From an uncultured Chloroflexales bacterium (GTDB lineage Bacteria > Chloroflexota > Chloroflexia > Chloroflexales > Chloroflexaceae): DNA of 64,000 bases. A program made the translations under genes and the position numbers. This document shows positions 50,489-59,084 of the stretch, one piece after another (positions within the stretch are counted from its first letter, which is position 1; each line of letters opens with the position of its first letter). The stretch covers positions 138,163 through 202,162 of the forward strand of contig CALGUG010000044.1 of the NCBI GenBank assembly GCA_937902315.1, in the 5' to 3' direction. The notes below the pieces were generated by a model, which ran no database searches, had not been told where the DNA came from, and worked only from the letters and a program-made list of their open reading frames with translations.

Positions 50489-50629
50489 ATGTTACGTTTC
50501 ATTGGTCAGCCGTTTCGTATGTTGAACCGCTTGTTGCATGCTGTCGCACAGGCGCACCCTGCAGTCTATAGCTTTAGCCCTGGAGCCACTGTTGTAGGGC
50601 GAGATCATAATCGCACTCCGGTTGGCTAG
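50489..50629 (+). CDS. Possible small protein (46 aa)
   Basis: A 46-aa frame starting MLRFIGQPFRMLNRLLHAV. GAGG lies four bases before the ATG. The first 25 residues form an amphipathic basic helix; the rest (SFSPGATVVGRDHNRTPVG) is polar. A strong terminator follows 75 bp after the stop, and a promoter lies upstream, so transcription of the unit is well supported even though the protein is unproven. I recognise no family. Confidence 0.5.
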   Translation: MLRFIGQPFRMLNRLLHAVAQAHPAVYSFSPGATVVGRDHNRTPVG

Positions 50630-50701
50630 TCATCTTGATTTTACAAGGTAAGCAGAAGTATTTTGCGTAGCTGCTTGGTACGCAACATATTTGAGATGGC
50701 G

Positions 50702-50740
50702 AATAAAAGCCCTGAAGGCTCTACTTCGGGGCTTTTATTT
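50702..50740 (+). terminator. Terminator of the small-ORF unit
   Basis: AAAAGCCCTGAAG pairs with CTTCGGGGCTTTT around GCTCTA, followed by ATTT. Strong on both strands. Confidence 0.85.
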
Positions 50741-50817
50741 ATGATTTAAGAAACGAAGTTCAACACGACATAATATTCGTCATTCAAAAGTTGCTGTGGT
50801 ACAATGTGAGGATCATG

Positions 50818-51597
50818 ATGAAGACCATTCGTTTTATCGATACGCACATGCATGTGCATGATGAAGCTTATGATTCTGACCGCGAAGCGGTTTTAGAGCG
50901 TGCTCGCGCCGATGGTGTGGCTCGCTTTTTAGAGATCGGCTACAATCTGCGCTCTAGTTATAGTGCTATCGAGCTTGCCGAACGCTATGACGATGTGTAT
51001 GCCGTGATTGGATTGCAGCCTAACCACGCCCACAACCCCGATCCGGGCTGGGAGCAGACCCTACACTCGTTGCTTCAACACCCAAAAGTGTTGGCGATCG
51101 GTGAGATCGGTTTAGATTACCATTGGAATTACGCTACTCCTGAAGAGCAGGATCGCGTCTTTCGAACCCAATTGGATATAGCACGCGACCTCAATTTGCC
51201 GATTGTGATCCACACGCGTGAGGCCCAAGAGGAGACTCTCAAGGTCTTACGCGAGGCAGGCCAAGGTGTGATCGGCGTGATGCACTCCTTTTCGGGTGAC
51301 TGGGCCTTTGCATCTGCCTGTCTAGAGTTGGGTTTTTACATCTCGTTTTCGGGGCCGCTCACCTTTCCAAAAACGCACGATCTGCACGATGTGGCGCGGC
51401 GTGCCCCGCTCGATCGTTTGCTGACCGAGACCGATAGTCCTTACCTCAGCCCGCACCCGTTGCGCGGGCGACGCAATGAGCCAGCTCGAGTGCGTTTTGT
51501 CACCGAACAGTTGGCGCGTTTACGCGAACAAGCCCTTGATGAGGTGGCTGCTGCTGTCTGGGACAACGCCAGCAGAATCTTCCACAAATTGCCTTAA
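50818..51597 (+). CDS. tatD: TatD-family metal-dependent hydrolase
   Basis: A 259-aa TIM-barrel nuclease of the TatD family. The metal-binding motif is FIDTHMHVHD (residues 5-14), then GEIGLDYHW near 96 with the bridging Glu, PIVIHTREAQEE near 124, MHSFSGD near 152 and TETDSPYLSP near 205. TatD enzymes degrade DNA and act in DNA repair and turnover in several species. I chose ATG 50818, six bases after GAGG; the adjacent ATG 50815 is equally possible and differs by one residue. TGGTACAAT at 50797-50805 is a likely -10 with a very short leader. Confidence 0.95.
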   Translation: MKTIRFIDTHMHVHDEAYDSDREAVLERARADGVARFLEIGYNLRSSYSAIELAERYDDVYAVIGLQPNHAHNPDPGWEQTLHSLLQHPKVLAIGEIGLDYHWNYATPEEQDRVFRTQLDIARDLNLPIVIHTREAQEETLKVLREAGQGVIGVMHSFSGDWAFASACLELGFYISFSGPLTFPKTHDLHDVARRAPLDRLLTETDSPYLSPHPLRGRRNEPARVRFVTEQLARLREQALDEVAAAVWDNASRIFHKLP

Positions 51598-51635
51598 ACG
51601 ATCCTCTTGCCAACCGATCTTGGGCGCCCAACTTG

Positions 51636-51809
51636 TAATACCGAATCCGTTTTAAAAACAGGCATTCTCTCAACGCCAGAATACGAAAAGCCGAGGGAAA
51701 GAGTTGTGAGAGACTTCGTACGATCGCACGAAATCTCTCACAACAACAATACTCAAGTTCCACTCTGCCGAAGGCCAAAGAGAACATAAACAAGCGGATT
51801 TGGTATAAC
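51636..51809 (+). repeat. MITE-like element with terminal inverted repeats
   Basis: The left end ATACCGAATCCGTTTT and right end AAGCGGATTTGGTAT are inverted repeats. Inside, GTTGTGAGAG and CTCTCACAAC (51703-51744) form a hairpin, followed by CAAGTTCCACTCTGCC. No coding capacity. The right end reads TGGTATAAC (51801-51809), about 30 bp before the next gene. Confidence 0.85.
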
Positions 51810-51839
51810 GCACAAGCTCTGCATGGAGCGATATAGCCT

Positions 51840-54227
51840 ATGATTGTGACACAATATTCGCCGACTGCTAAACGTCGTGAACAGATCCGCAGCGAGCTGT
51901 GGAATGTGATTCCCAGCACCTTGCTGATCTTTGTGATGGTTTGGAGCGTTATTCAAAGTGTCGTAACTGCAAACTGGGCGTCGGGCACCGAAATCATTCG
52001 GCAGGTCGGTTTGCCTGCGGTTCTGGTTGGTGCCCTCTTTGCGCGTTTAAAGTGGCTTCAGGCTTGGTTAGCCCACCTACTAAGCATATCGCTGGGTGTG
52101 GTCTGGAGCATTTCGTCGTTGGGCCCGCTGCTCGATGAGCGGCTGGTTTCGTGGCGCGATCAAGCTACCGAAGTGCTGATCAGAGCGATTCTGTGGGGCC
52201 GCGTGATTATGGCAGGTGGGCGCGGCGAAGATATTTTGTTGTTTGTAGCGATTTTGGCCTTGCTCAGTTGGATCTTGGGCTATAGCAGCGCTTGGTTGGT
52301 CTTGCGGCGCGGCTGGACTTGGTTTGCGGTCTTTGTCAATGGTGTGGTCATATTGGTGAACTACACCTTTGTAATGCCCAAGCCAACCTCGCTCTTCTTC
52401 TTCTTTTTAGGCTCGGCGCTACTCTTGATCGTCTTTCAAAATATTGTTCAGAAACAGACGGTTTGGCGCGATAACAATATCGAATTCCCCGAATTTTTGT
52501 CATTACGCTTCTTAACAGCTGCAACACTCTTCTGTAGCTGTATGATCCTGATCACCAGCCTGTTGCCCAATACGATCAGCAGCGAACAGGTCGCGCGCGC
52601 TTGGAAGATTATGAGCCGGCCTTTGACCGAGATGCGCGAGCGTTGGGAAGATGCCTTCAGTACCATCAACTCGCCGCCCGGAACGGGGAGCGGCGGTTTT
52701 GCAACTACCGGCGCCCAGTTGGGTGGAGCGCGCGTTTTGGCTGATACACCCGTGATGTACGTTCATTCGCCCAGCTACGACTATTGGCGCGCGATCGCTT
52801 CCGACTACTACAATGGCAGCGGTTGGCAGAATACGATCGGCGAAGATACACGCTCGCTTTTGGGCGAAACTAGCATTGCGGCGGCTCGCACGCCGCTGGA
52901 GCCGGGCATCGCCCTGCCGATCGAAGAGGCCAATGGCCGTCAAGTGGTGACGCAAACCATCGAATTGTTACAAGACCGCAAAGACGATTTCATTATGATG
53001 AGCGGTCAACCACTGACGGTTAGTCTGCCGACGCTGATCGAGCATGGCTTCGTTTTCAACGAAGCGAACCAACTGCAGCCCAACTTCACCGATACATCGC
53101 TGATTATTTCCCAGGTGCCATTGCGGGCTGGTGGCGTCTACAGCGTTACAACAATGATCTCGCTCGTCGATGAGCGCAGCTTGCGCGAGGCTGGTACCAA
53201 CTATCCGGCTTGGGTCACAGAGCGCTATCTGCAGCTTCCCGACAGCGTTACCGAGCGCACCCGCCAGTTGGCAGCCGAGATTGTGCGCGAAGCAGCCGCC
53301 GATAATCCCTACGATATTGCTATGGCCTTTCAGCGTTATCTGCGGCGCTTGCCCTACAACCAACAGATCACGATGGCGCCCAGCGGCCAAGATGCGGTCG
53401 ACTACTTCCTCTTCGATCTGCGCGAAGGCTATTGCGACTACTTCTCGACCGCTATGATTGTGATGCTGCGCTCGCAGGGCATTCCGGCCCGCTGGGTGCA
53501 GGGCTACGCCGGTGGTGTGCTTGATAACGAGCGCCAAGCCTATCTGGTGCGCGAAAATGTCGCTCATAGCTGGCCCGAGGTCTACTTCCCGGGCTATGGC
53601 TGGCAGCGTTTCGAGCCGACCGCCGCTTCCTATACCGCTCCGCCGCTGCGCCCTTCCGAGCCAAGCGACGATGGCGAGCTGATTATTCCGATTGAAGATC
53701 GTCAACTACGCCCGCTCGATCTGCCCGACGGCGCTTCGTATCTGCCAAATGATGAAGATGAGTGGCAGCGCCTGCAGTTAGAGGAGCGTTTAGCTGCCAG
53801 CCGTGAAGCCATGGCACAGCGTCAACGCCAAGAGCAGGTGCGCCAATGGTTGATCGGTTTGGGCGCCCTTGCGCTAGTGTTAGGCGGCCTAGCAGGTTTC
53901 TATTACTGGAAAGAGCGCCAGTTCAGCAAGTTAGGCCCGGCAGCGGCGGCCTTCGCACGGGTGCAGTGGCTCAGCGCTTGGGCTGGGCTGCCCCATCGCC
54001 CCGAATACACGCCTCACGAATACATTGCACAGCTTAACAAGGCCTTGCCCGAGCAGCGCGAAGCCTTACAGCGTATTCTGAACGCTTATGTCAGCGATCG
54101 CTACCGTAAGCGCCAAAGCACCACACCGGCCATCTTAGAAGAAGACTGGAAACGCCTGCGCGTCTCGTTCTTGAAAGAGATCCTTCGACGTGTCAAGCCT
54201 CAGGCGGGCACCAAATCGAAGCGCTAG
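51840..54227 (+). CDS. Transglutaminase-like membrane protein
   Basis: The 795-aa protein has about seven transmembrane helices in residues 1-240, an extracytoplasmic region, and a transglutaminase-like domain at about 465-605. The catalytic Cys is in LREGYCDYFSTAM, the His in NVAHSWPEVYFPGYGW and the acidic partner nearby in QRFEPT. A last helix near 675-695 and a cytoplasmic tail of about 100 residues (DUF4129-like) follow. Such proteins usually stand with a MoxR ATPase and a DUF58 protein, but neither is encoded here. GGAG lies 12 bases before the ATG; the end of a MITE-like element may provide the promoter. Confidence 0.9.
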   Translation: MIVTQYSPTAKRREQIRSELWNVIPSTLLIFVMVWSVIQSVVTANWASGTEIIRQVGLPAVLVGALFARLKWLQAWLAHLLSISLGVVWSISSLGPLLDERLVSWRDQATEVLIRAILWGRVIMAGGRGEDILLFVAILALLSWILGYSSAWLVLRRGWTWFAVFVNGVVILVNYTFVMPKPTSLFFFFLGSALLLIVFQNIVQKQTVWRDNNIEFPEFLSLRFLTAATLFCSCMILITSLLPNTISSEQVARAWKIMSRPLTEMRERWEDAFSTINSPPGTGSGGFATTGAQLGGARVLADTPVMYVHSPSYDYWRAIASDYYNGSGWQNTIGEDTRSLLGETSIAAARTPLEPGIALPIEEANGRQVVTQTIELLQDRKDDFIMMSGQPLTVSLPTLIEHGFVFNEANQLQPNFTDTSLIISQVPLRAGGVYSVTTMISLVDERSLREAGTNYPAWVTERYLQLPDSVTERTRQLAAEIVREAAADNPYDIAMAFQRYLRRLPYNQQITMAPSGQDAVDYFLFDLREGYCDYFSTAMIVMLRSQGIPARWVQGYAGGVLDNERQAYLVRENVAHSWPEVYFPGYGWQRFEPTAASYTAPPLRPSEPSDDGELIIPIEDRQLRPLDLPDGASYLPNDEDEWQRLQLEERLAASREAMAQRQRQEQVRQWLIGLGALALVLGGLAGFYYWKERQFSKLGPAAAAFARVQWLSAWAGLPHRPEYTPHEYIAQLNKALPEQREALQRILNAYVSDRYRKRQSTTPAILEEDWKRLRVSFLKEILRRVKPQAGTKSKR

Positions 54228-54264
54228 GTCCGCGCTGTGAGCCTTACTTAGCGCTTCTAGTCGG

Positions 54265-54304
54265 GAGAGATTCTGCATAGACAAGCGGAATCTCTCTTTT
54301 TATA
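54265..54304 (+). terminator. Terminator of the transglutaminase gene
   Basis: GAGAGATTCTGC (54265-54276) pairs with GCGGAATCTCTC (54285-54296), then TTTTTATA. Confidence 0.88.
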
Positions 54305-54344
54305 ATGTATAGCGGATCCGGTGGAGTATTGCACTGTTCAGGCG

Positions 54345-54596
54345 GAGCAATCTTTTGCCCCAAAGAGGTCTCGACCGCGTCCGCCTACGGCTACCAACAT
54401 CCTGCCCGTCACCACGCAGGGCTAGCTGTCTGTGCGAGGCAGCCCCCTGATCTACCAAAGGCCGCCGAACGTATATCAAATCCGTTTAAAGACTTGTATC
54501 CTCGCAACAGGTAAAAATAAAAACGAGGGAAAGATCAGGTTCCGCTCTGCCCAAGACCAAAAGCAATAAAGTGATCAGTGGGATTTGGCATTACAA
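54345..54596 (-). repeat. Core-family copy 13 next to a MITE-like unit
   Basis: The core is at 54375-54397 in reverse orientation, preceded by CCCCAAAGAGG. From 54473 (ATATCAAATCCGTTTAAAG) to 54594 (GGGATTTGGCATTAC) a MITE-like unit follows, with AAACGAGGGAAAGA and GGTTCCGCTCTGCCC inside. Confidence 0.78.
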
Positions 54597-55276
54597 CGGG
54601 TGACGGCCGCTTGCAAGCAGATCGGTAGTAGTTTGAGCACTGAGCGTTGAACGTTGAGTGCTTGTTGGGCTATGTATAGATTGCGATTCAGACTTCTATG
54701 AATAGATCCTAACAACTTATGTGATACACTTGTAAGAAATATAGCTTGTCTGGTTGGGCCTAAGAAGCGTTTTGTTAGGTGAAAATATCTTTATATTGCC
54801 GCCAAAGCAGGGAGAAACTGGACCTCAACAATGAAAATTGTGATCTAGAGACGGAAATATTCACACTCTGCAGTATACTTGTTGCTTATATAAGAATGAT
54901 CTCTAAATAGCCAAAGTTAACGTGATTGATGTAGTATCAATGGGATAACAGGTATTATTGGTTTATTCTCATATATATGAACGAGAAAATAGAAGCTTTA
55001 GTACCTTTTAAAAATTTCCTACACTCACTCATATGAAGCACTATAGCAATATTTCGGAAATTGGTTATAATAAATGTGTTTCATTATACGTATGACATAG
55101 AGTGTCCATGTCTGACCTCTGGTGGCGATCTGTGTGTATCAATCCTTGTTGATGGATTGTGTCTACCCACGTATGCTGTCTACGTTATGCCTATGTACCA
55201 AATTTTCTTATTTGTGTACCTGACCCTGCTTCATGTTTCCCTAAGGGTTCACAGACAGTTATGAGGTATTGATGCC
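54597..55276. other. AT-rich intergenic region upstream of the response regulator
   Basis: About 680 bp without a convincing gene. TATAAT at 55066-55071 could be the promoter of the next gene, giving a leader of about 200 nt; its -35 is weak. A 67-codon frame at 55061-55264 has no ribosome site and an unusual composition. Confidence 0.55.
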
Positions 55277-56329
55277 ATGTCGGCATTTAAACTTACGGGC
55301 TCAAATCTGTCCACTACCGAGAAGCACCATGTGACGCTTTCTGCTAGTGCTCTCTCTAACGAGTTAGGCTATATTTTAATCGTTGACGACAATCCAGCAC
55401 TTGGCGAGACGCTTACGGATATCCTTTCTGAATCAGGCCATAAGGTTGTACTGGTTACATCAGGACAAGAAGCGCTTCGTACCATTCACACTAATCCCCC
55501 TGAACTCATTCTTCTCGATTTGAACCTACCAGATACATCGGGCCACGCGATCTGTGCATCGTTAAAGAATGATCCTCTTACACGCTTCATTCCGATCGTG
55601 ATTATCACTGCTTCCAGCGAACGCGAAGCCGAATTACAAAGTATCTCAGCGGGTGCCGATGGCTACTTGCAAAAACCGATCGATCTTGTAGAGCTCGACA
55701 CGCGCGTCAATGCTTTGTTGCGGCTCAAGCGCTGGAACGATACGCTCGAACCTGCGGAAAACGTTGTTTTTGCTCTCGCGAATGCTGTTGAAGCTAAAGA
55801 TCCTTATACTCAAGGCCATCTGTTTCGTTTGGGAATCTATGCCGAAGCGATCGGCAAGCGTATGGGGCTGAGCGGCGCCGCCTTGAACGCTTTGCGTAAT
55901 GGTGCCCTTTTGCACGATGTGGGCAAAGTTGGCATCGATGAGGCTATTATTCGTAAACAAGGCCCATTGAGCACAAGCGAGTATCGGGCCATGCAGCAGC
56001 ATACCTTGATCGGCGAACATATCGTGGCGCCCTTGCGTTTGGGTGCTGTGATCGGCCCAATTGTGCGTGGCCATCACGAGCGCTGGGATGGCAAAGGCTA
56101 TCCCGATGGCTTGGCTGGCGAGGCTATTCCTTTGGGCGCGCGGATCGTCGCAGTGGCCGATGCTTTCGACGCTATGACGACCCAACGACCTTATAACAAG
56201 GTCTGCTCGAAACGCGAGGCTATCGAACGCTTACGACGTGGCAAGGGTATTTATTGGGATCCGAATGTGGTTGAGATCTTTATCGACTGGCTTGAGAGCG
56301 ATGAGTATGAACGTGAGATCGGGAGGTAG
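55277..56329 (+). CDS. Response regulator with HD-GYP phosphodiesterase domain
   Basis: A 350-aa two-domain protein. The receiver domain spans about 32-150: acidic pair VDDN near 36, phosphoacceptor Asp in LLDLNLPD near 81 and Lys in LQKPID near 132. The HD-GYP domain spans about 160-345, with HDVGK near 213 and HHERWDGKGYPDGL near 264, both motifs intact, so it should hydrolyse cyclic di-GMP. No partner kinase lies next to it. The first 30 residues are Ser/Thr-rich and not conserved. ATG 55277 has GAGG 10 bases upstream. Single gene with its own terminator. Confidence 0.94.
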   Translation: MSAFKLTGSNLSTTEKHHVTLSASALSNELGYILIVDDNPALGETLTDILSESGHKVVLVTSGQEALRTIHTNPPELILLDLNLPDTSGHAICASLKNDPLTRFIPIVIITASSEREAELQSISAGADGYLQKPIDLVELDTRVNALLRLKRWNDTLEPAENVVFALANAVEAKDPYTQGHLFRLGIYAEAIGKRMGLSGAALNALRNGALLHDVGKVGIDEAIIRKQGPLSTSEYRAMQQHTLIGEHIVAPLRLGAVIGPIVRGHHERWDGKGYPDGLAGEAIPLGARIVAVADAFDAMTTQRPYNKVCSKREAIERLRRGKGIYWDPNVVEIFIDWLESDEYEREIGR

Positions 56330-56373
56330 GCCTTTGCTTCAAACCCGAGGTTGCCATATGCTTATGGATTTGG

Positions 56374-56409
56374 GAATGTGCGCTTAAACGCACATTCTTC
56401 TTTTTGTTT
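56374..56409 (+). terminator. Terminator of the HD-GYP gene
   Basis: GAATGTGCG (56374-56382) pairs with CGCACATTC (56389-56397), followed by TTCTTTTTG. Confidence 0.88.
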
Positions 56410-56446
56410 TTAGCTGTCTTGCCATCTTTTCCTGCGTTGCAGGCAC

Positions 56447-56700
56447 GTAATACCAAAGTGGAACTTGACTATTTTTGTTGTGTGATATTTTGCGCGGCAG
56501 CGCGCAATTTCTCACAACCTTTTCCCGTTTTCGTTTTTCTAGCACTACAAGAGTGCAAGTCTTTAAACGGACTTGATATAAGTCTTTAAGCGGTTTTGGT
56601 AGCTCAAACTAGCTTGGGTTTTGGGGCGCGCTTTCGACGCAGATAGCCGCCTTTTTTGTGGGTGGGCTGTTGATAGCCGAAGGCGGACGCGGTTGGGACC
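56447..56700 (+). repeat. MITE-like unit followed by core-family copy 14
   Basis: ATACCAAAGTGG at 56451-56462 and AAACGGACTTGATAT at 56565-56579 bound the first unit, which is the reverse complement of the 51636-51809 type (GTTGTGTGATATTTTGCGC hairpin arm). The second unit has its core at 56670-56692 (forward). Confidence 0.78.
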
Positions 56701-56805
56701 TTTTGTGGGTACAGACTTTGCCGCTTGAGCGTGGAAGGTAGGAAAGGGCGTTGAGGAGATTTAGCTTGACTAGGTAGAGATTTGGAGAGAACAGCTGTAA
56801 ATGGT

Positions 56806-56833
56806 TGAAGAAGCAGCAAGTGCATGCTACAAT
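56806..56833 (+). promoter_or_regulatory. Promoter of rsmD-coaD
   Basis: TTGAAG (56806-56811), a 16-bp spacer and TACAAT (56828-56833) preceded by TGC. It predicts a leader of about 20 nt. Confidence 0.65.
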
Positions 56834-56859
56834 GAGCCGCGATTAGAACGAGGTATATC

Positions 56860-57414
56860 ATGCGGGTTATTACTGGAAAAGCAAAAGGCCATACCTTAAA
56901 AGGCCCTAAAAATATGCTAACACGACCCATGTTGGATCGTGTGAAAGAGTCGTTGTTTGCGATTTTGGAAGGATTTGGGGCTACTAAAGGTCGGGTGCTT
57001 GATCTCTATGCTGGAACTGGCTCGTTGGGCATTGAGTGTTTGTCTCGTGGTGCGGAATGGGGCGATTTTGTCGAACAGCGCGCCTCGGTCTGTCGCATCA
57101 TTCAAGACAACCTTAAACACACCCATTTTGATGAGCAGTCTCAGGTACACAATACGACGGTGGCGCGTTATATTGCCCACTATAGCTCTGCCGAATCCTA
57201 TGATATAATTTTTATGGATCCGCCATATGCTGACCCAAAGATTGTCGAAACAATTCAAAGCATCGCAGCATCGACGCTTGGGAAGGCGGGGACGATTTTG
57301 GTGGTGGGCCATTCGCCTCGGGTTGAATTGGCCGATTCCTACCCCCCGCTAGAGCGAATTAAATTCCGGCGGATTGGTGATTCGTGTTTCTCGATTTATG
57401 AATGGCCTAGCTAG
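56860..57414 (+). CDS. rsmD: 16S rRNA guanine-N2-methyltransferase RsmD
   Basis: A 184-aa SAM-dependent enzyme that methylates G966 of 16S rRNA during 30S assembly. The N-terminus MRVITGKAKGHTLKGP is typical. The SAM motif VLDLYAGTGSLGIECLSRGA lies near 46-65 and the catalytic motif MDPPYADP near 120. ATG 56860 follows GAGG. It lies 21 bp before coaD, the usual neighbour in many bacteria, and shares its promoter. Confidence 0.96.
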   Translation: MRVITGKAKGHTLKGPKNMLTRPMLDRVKESLFAILEGFGATKGRVLDLYAGTGSLGIECLSRGAEWGDFVEQRASVCRIIQDNLKHTHFDEQSQVHNTTVARYIAHYSSAESYDIIFMDPPYADPKIVETIQSIAASTLGKAGTILVVGHSPRVELADSYPPLERIKFRRIGDSCFSIYEWPS

Positions 57415-57435
57415 TGCAAGGCAAAGGAGCGCGGC

Positions 57436-57918
57436 GTGACGATTGCCGTCTATCCAGGCAGCTTTGATCCCGTTACCAATGGCCATCTGGACATTGCGCG
57501 GCGGGCGGCGCGCATATTTGACACGGTCATTATGGCTGTGTACGATAAGCCCGATAAGCGTCTGCTCTTTTCTACTGAAGAGCGACTCGAATTATTGCGT
57601 GAGGCTACTCGCGATATGCCCCGCGTCCAGGCGGATAGCTATAACACCTTGACTGTGGAATACGCTCGTCAGGTAGGTGCAAGTGTGTTGGTGCGAGGTC
57701 TCCGTGCCACTGGCGATTTTGAAACAGAGTTCCAGATGGCCCAGATAAACCTAACCTTAGAGCGCGGTATCGATACTGTTTCGTTTATGACGAATCCGCA
57801 GTATACGTTTATCAGTTCGAGCACAATAAAGGTCATTGCATCACATGGCGGTGACGTTTCCGAATGGGTTCCGGCTCATATTGCTCAAGCCCTCAAACGT
57901 GCATATAGTGGTAAATGA
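57436..57918 (+). CDS. coaD: Phosphopantetheine adenylyltransferase
   Basis: Transfers AMP from ATP to 4'-phosphopantetheine in coenzyme A synthesis. The 160-aa protein has the nucleotidyltransferase motif YPGSFDPVTNGHLDIARR (residues 5-22), RGLRATGDFETEFQMAQ near 88 and the C-terminal ISSSTIKVIASHGGDVS near 127. Length is normal for the family. The GTG start at 57436 has AAGGAG upstream. It is in an operon with rsmD. Confidence 0.97.
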   Translation: MTIAVYPGSFDPVTNGHLDIARRAARIFDTVIMAVYDKPDKRLLFSTEERLELLREATRDMPRVQADSYNTLTVEYARQVGASVLVRGLRATGDFETEFQMAQINLTLERGIDTVSFMTNPQYTFISSSTIKVIASHGGDVSEWVPAHIAQALKRAYSGK

Positions 57919-57997
57919 GCGCATGGAGTGCGTGGGTCATAATGGGTGATGCTTCGTTCCAGCGTTCGTTGTACCTTCCGAAATGAGGTGATGGCCT

Positions 57998-58402
57998 ATC
58001 GAACTCGATGATCTGATCGACGAGTTAGAAGATGCGTTGGCAGATGGCCGACGTGTGCCTTTTATAGGGCGTTTACTTGTCGAGGAAGAGCGTTTACTCG
58101 ATATCATCGACCGAATGCGAGTAGCCGTGCCCGACGAGCTGAAACAAGCCCGGCGTGTTATTCAAGAACAAGATCGATTATTGGCTGAGGCACAAGCGCG
58201 AGTGCAACAAGCCCTCGAAGAGCGTGGCTTGCTGGAAGCTGTCGAAAGCGAACGGCGACGCCTGTTAGATGAGGCAGAACGCGAGGCAACCCAGGTACGG
58301 GCTGGTGCAGATGAGTATGCACGCCAAGTTTTAGAAGAGCTGCAATCCCGGCTTGAAAAGCTGACTCAAAGCGTTCAAAACGGTCTTAACGCACTCAAAT
58401 AG
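57998..58402 (+). CDS. Coiled-coil protein with apparent AUC start
   Basis: A 134-aa protein, strongly helical and charged from about residue 35 to the end (ELKQARRVIQEQDRLLAEA, ERRRLLDEAEREATQV), like a DivIVA- or ATP-synthase-b-type coiled coil. I recognise no family function. The frame clearly continues upstream of the first conventional start (TTG 58037) as IELDDLIDELEDALADGRR until a stop at 57989. The only codon well placed after the strong Shine-Dalgarno AGGTGAT (57986-57992) is ATC at 57998, five bases on. It is therefore read with an AUC start, or an ATG has mutated or been misread. It lies between coaD and the DUF177 gene on the same strand. Confidence 0.75.
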   Translation: MELDDLIDELEDALADGRRVPFIGRLLVEEERLLDIIDRMRVAVPDELKQARRVIQEQDRLLAEAQARVQQALEERGLLEAVESERRRLLDEAEREATQVRAGADEYARQVLEELQSRLEKLTQSVQNGLNALK

Positions 58403-58405
58403 CGT

Positions 58406-58434
58406 TTGACAGTCCTTGGTATAGGCTTTATAAT
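58406..58434 (+). promoter_or_regulatory. Consensus promoter of the DUF177-rpmF unit
   Basis: TTGACA (58406-58411), exactly 17 bp, and TATAAT (58429-58434): a perfect sigma-70 consensus. It begins three bases after the upstream stop codon and predicts a start near 58441. Confidence 0.88.
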
Positions 58435-58478
58435 GCCATACCTGTGGGTCAGTGTGCCTGCAACCTGTACCTAAACAT

Positions 58479-59009
58479 ATGTCACAATTAAAGTTTAATG
58501 TTGCGCAGCTGCTTCGTGAGACAATCGGTACGCGGCGCGATATGTCGTTTGAGGAACCACAGCTAGCGCTTGACGATACTCTGACCCTGCGCGACATCAC
58601 GGGGACAGTGCGATTCACTCGAACAGCGACAGGGGTTTTTGCCCATGTCCAAGCGCGTGGAGTGGTACGCATGGAATGCGTGCGTTCGCTTGAAGAGTTC
58701 GATTATCCTGTGGAGTTAGATTTCTCTGACGAGTTCCATTCGGTAATCGATATCTTCACAGGCGGTCCCCTTGGTGAACCTCCTGAAGAAGATCCGTTTT
58801 TGCTTACTGACCAGCATATGGCAGACATCGGTGATGCCATACGTGCGTATACATTGCTAACACTACCCATGAATCCTGTGAGTCCGGCCTACCGCGATGC
58901 ACCAGTGCGTTACACTGTTGAGAGCGAGGGGATCGAGGACGAAGAGGAGGATGTGGATGAGCGTTTGTCAGCGTTAAAAGCGTGGGCACAGCGACAGTCT
59001 GATTCGTAA
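58479..59009 (+). CDS. DUF177 (YceD-like) protein
   Basis: A 176-aa protein of the DUF177/YceD family, which regularly precedes rpmF, as here, and has been linked to 23S rRNA processing in plants and E. coli. The N-terminus MSQLKFNVAQLLRETIGTRR and the central GVVRMECVRSLEEFDYPVELDFSDEF are typical; the last 30 residues are very acidic. ATG 58479 gives the family N-terminus but has no good ribosome site, and the leader would be only about 38 nt. GTG 58452 is a possible alternative. Confidence 0.9.
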   Translation: MSQLKFNVAQLLRETIGTRRDMSFEEPQLALDDTLTLRDITGTVRFTRTATGVFAHVQARGVVRMECVRSLEEFDYPVELDFSDEFHSVIDIFTGGPLGEPPEEDPFLLTDQHMADIGDAIRAYTLLTLPMNPVSPAYRDAPVRYTVESEGIEDEEEDVDERLSALKAWAQRQSDS

Positions 59010-59084
59010 TAGAATATTGAGAAACTGGTACGTTTGGAGACGAACGTATCGAAGCAACTACGATAAGGAGCGGAAAAACAAATC

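Noticed and set aside
55061..55264. 67-codon frame upstream of the response regulator
   Set aside because: No ribosome site, odd composition and an AT-rich promoter context.
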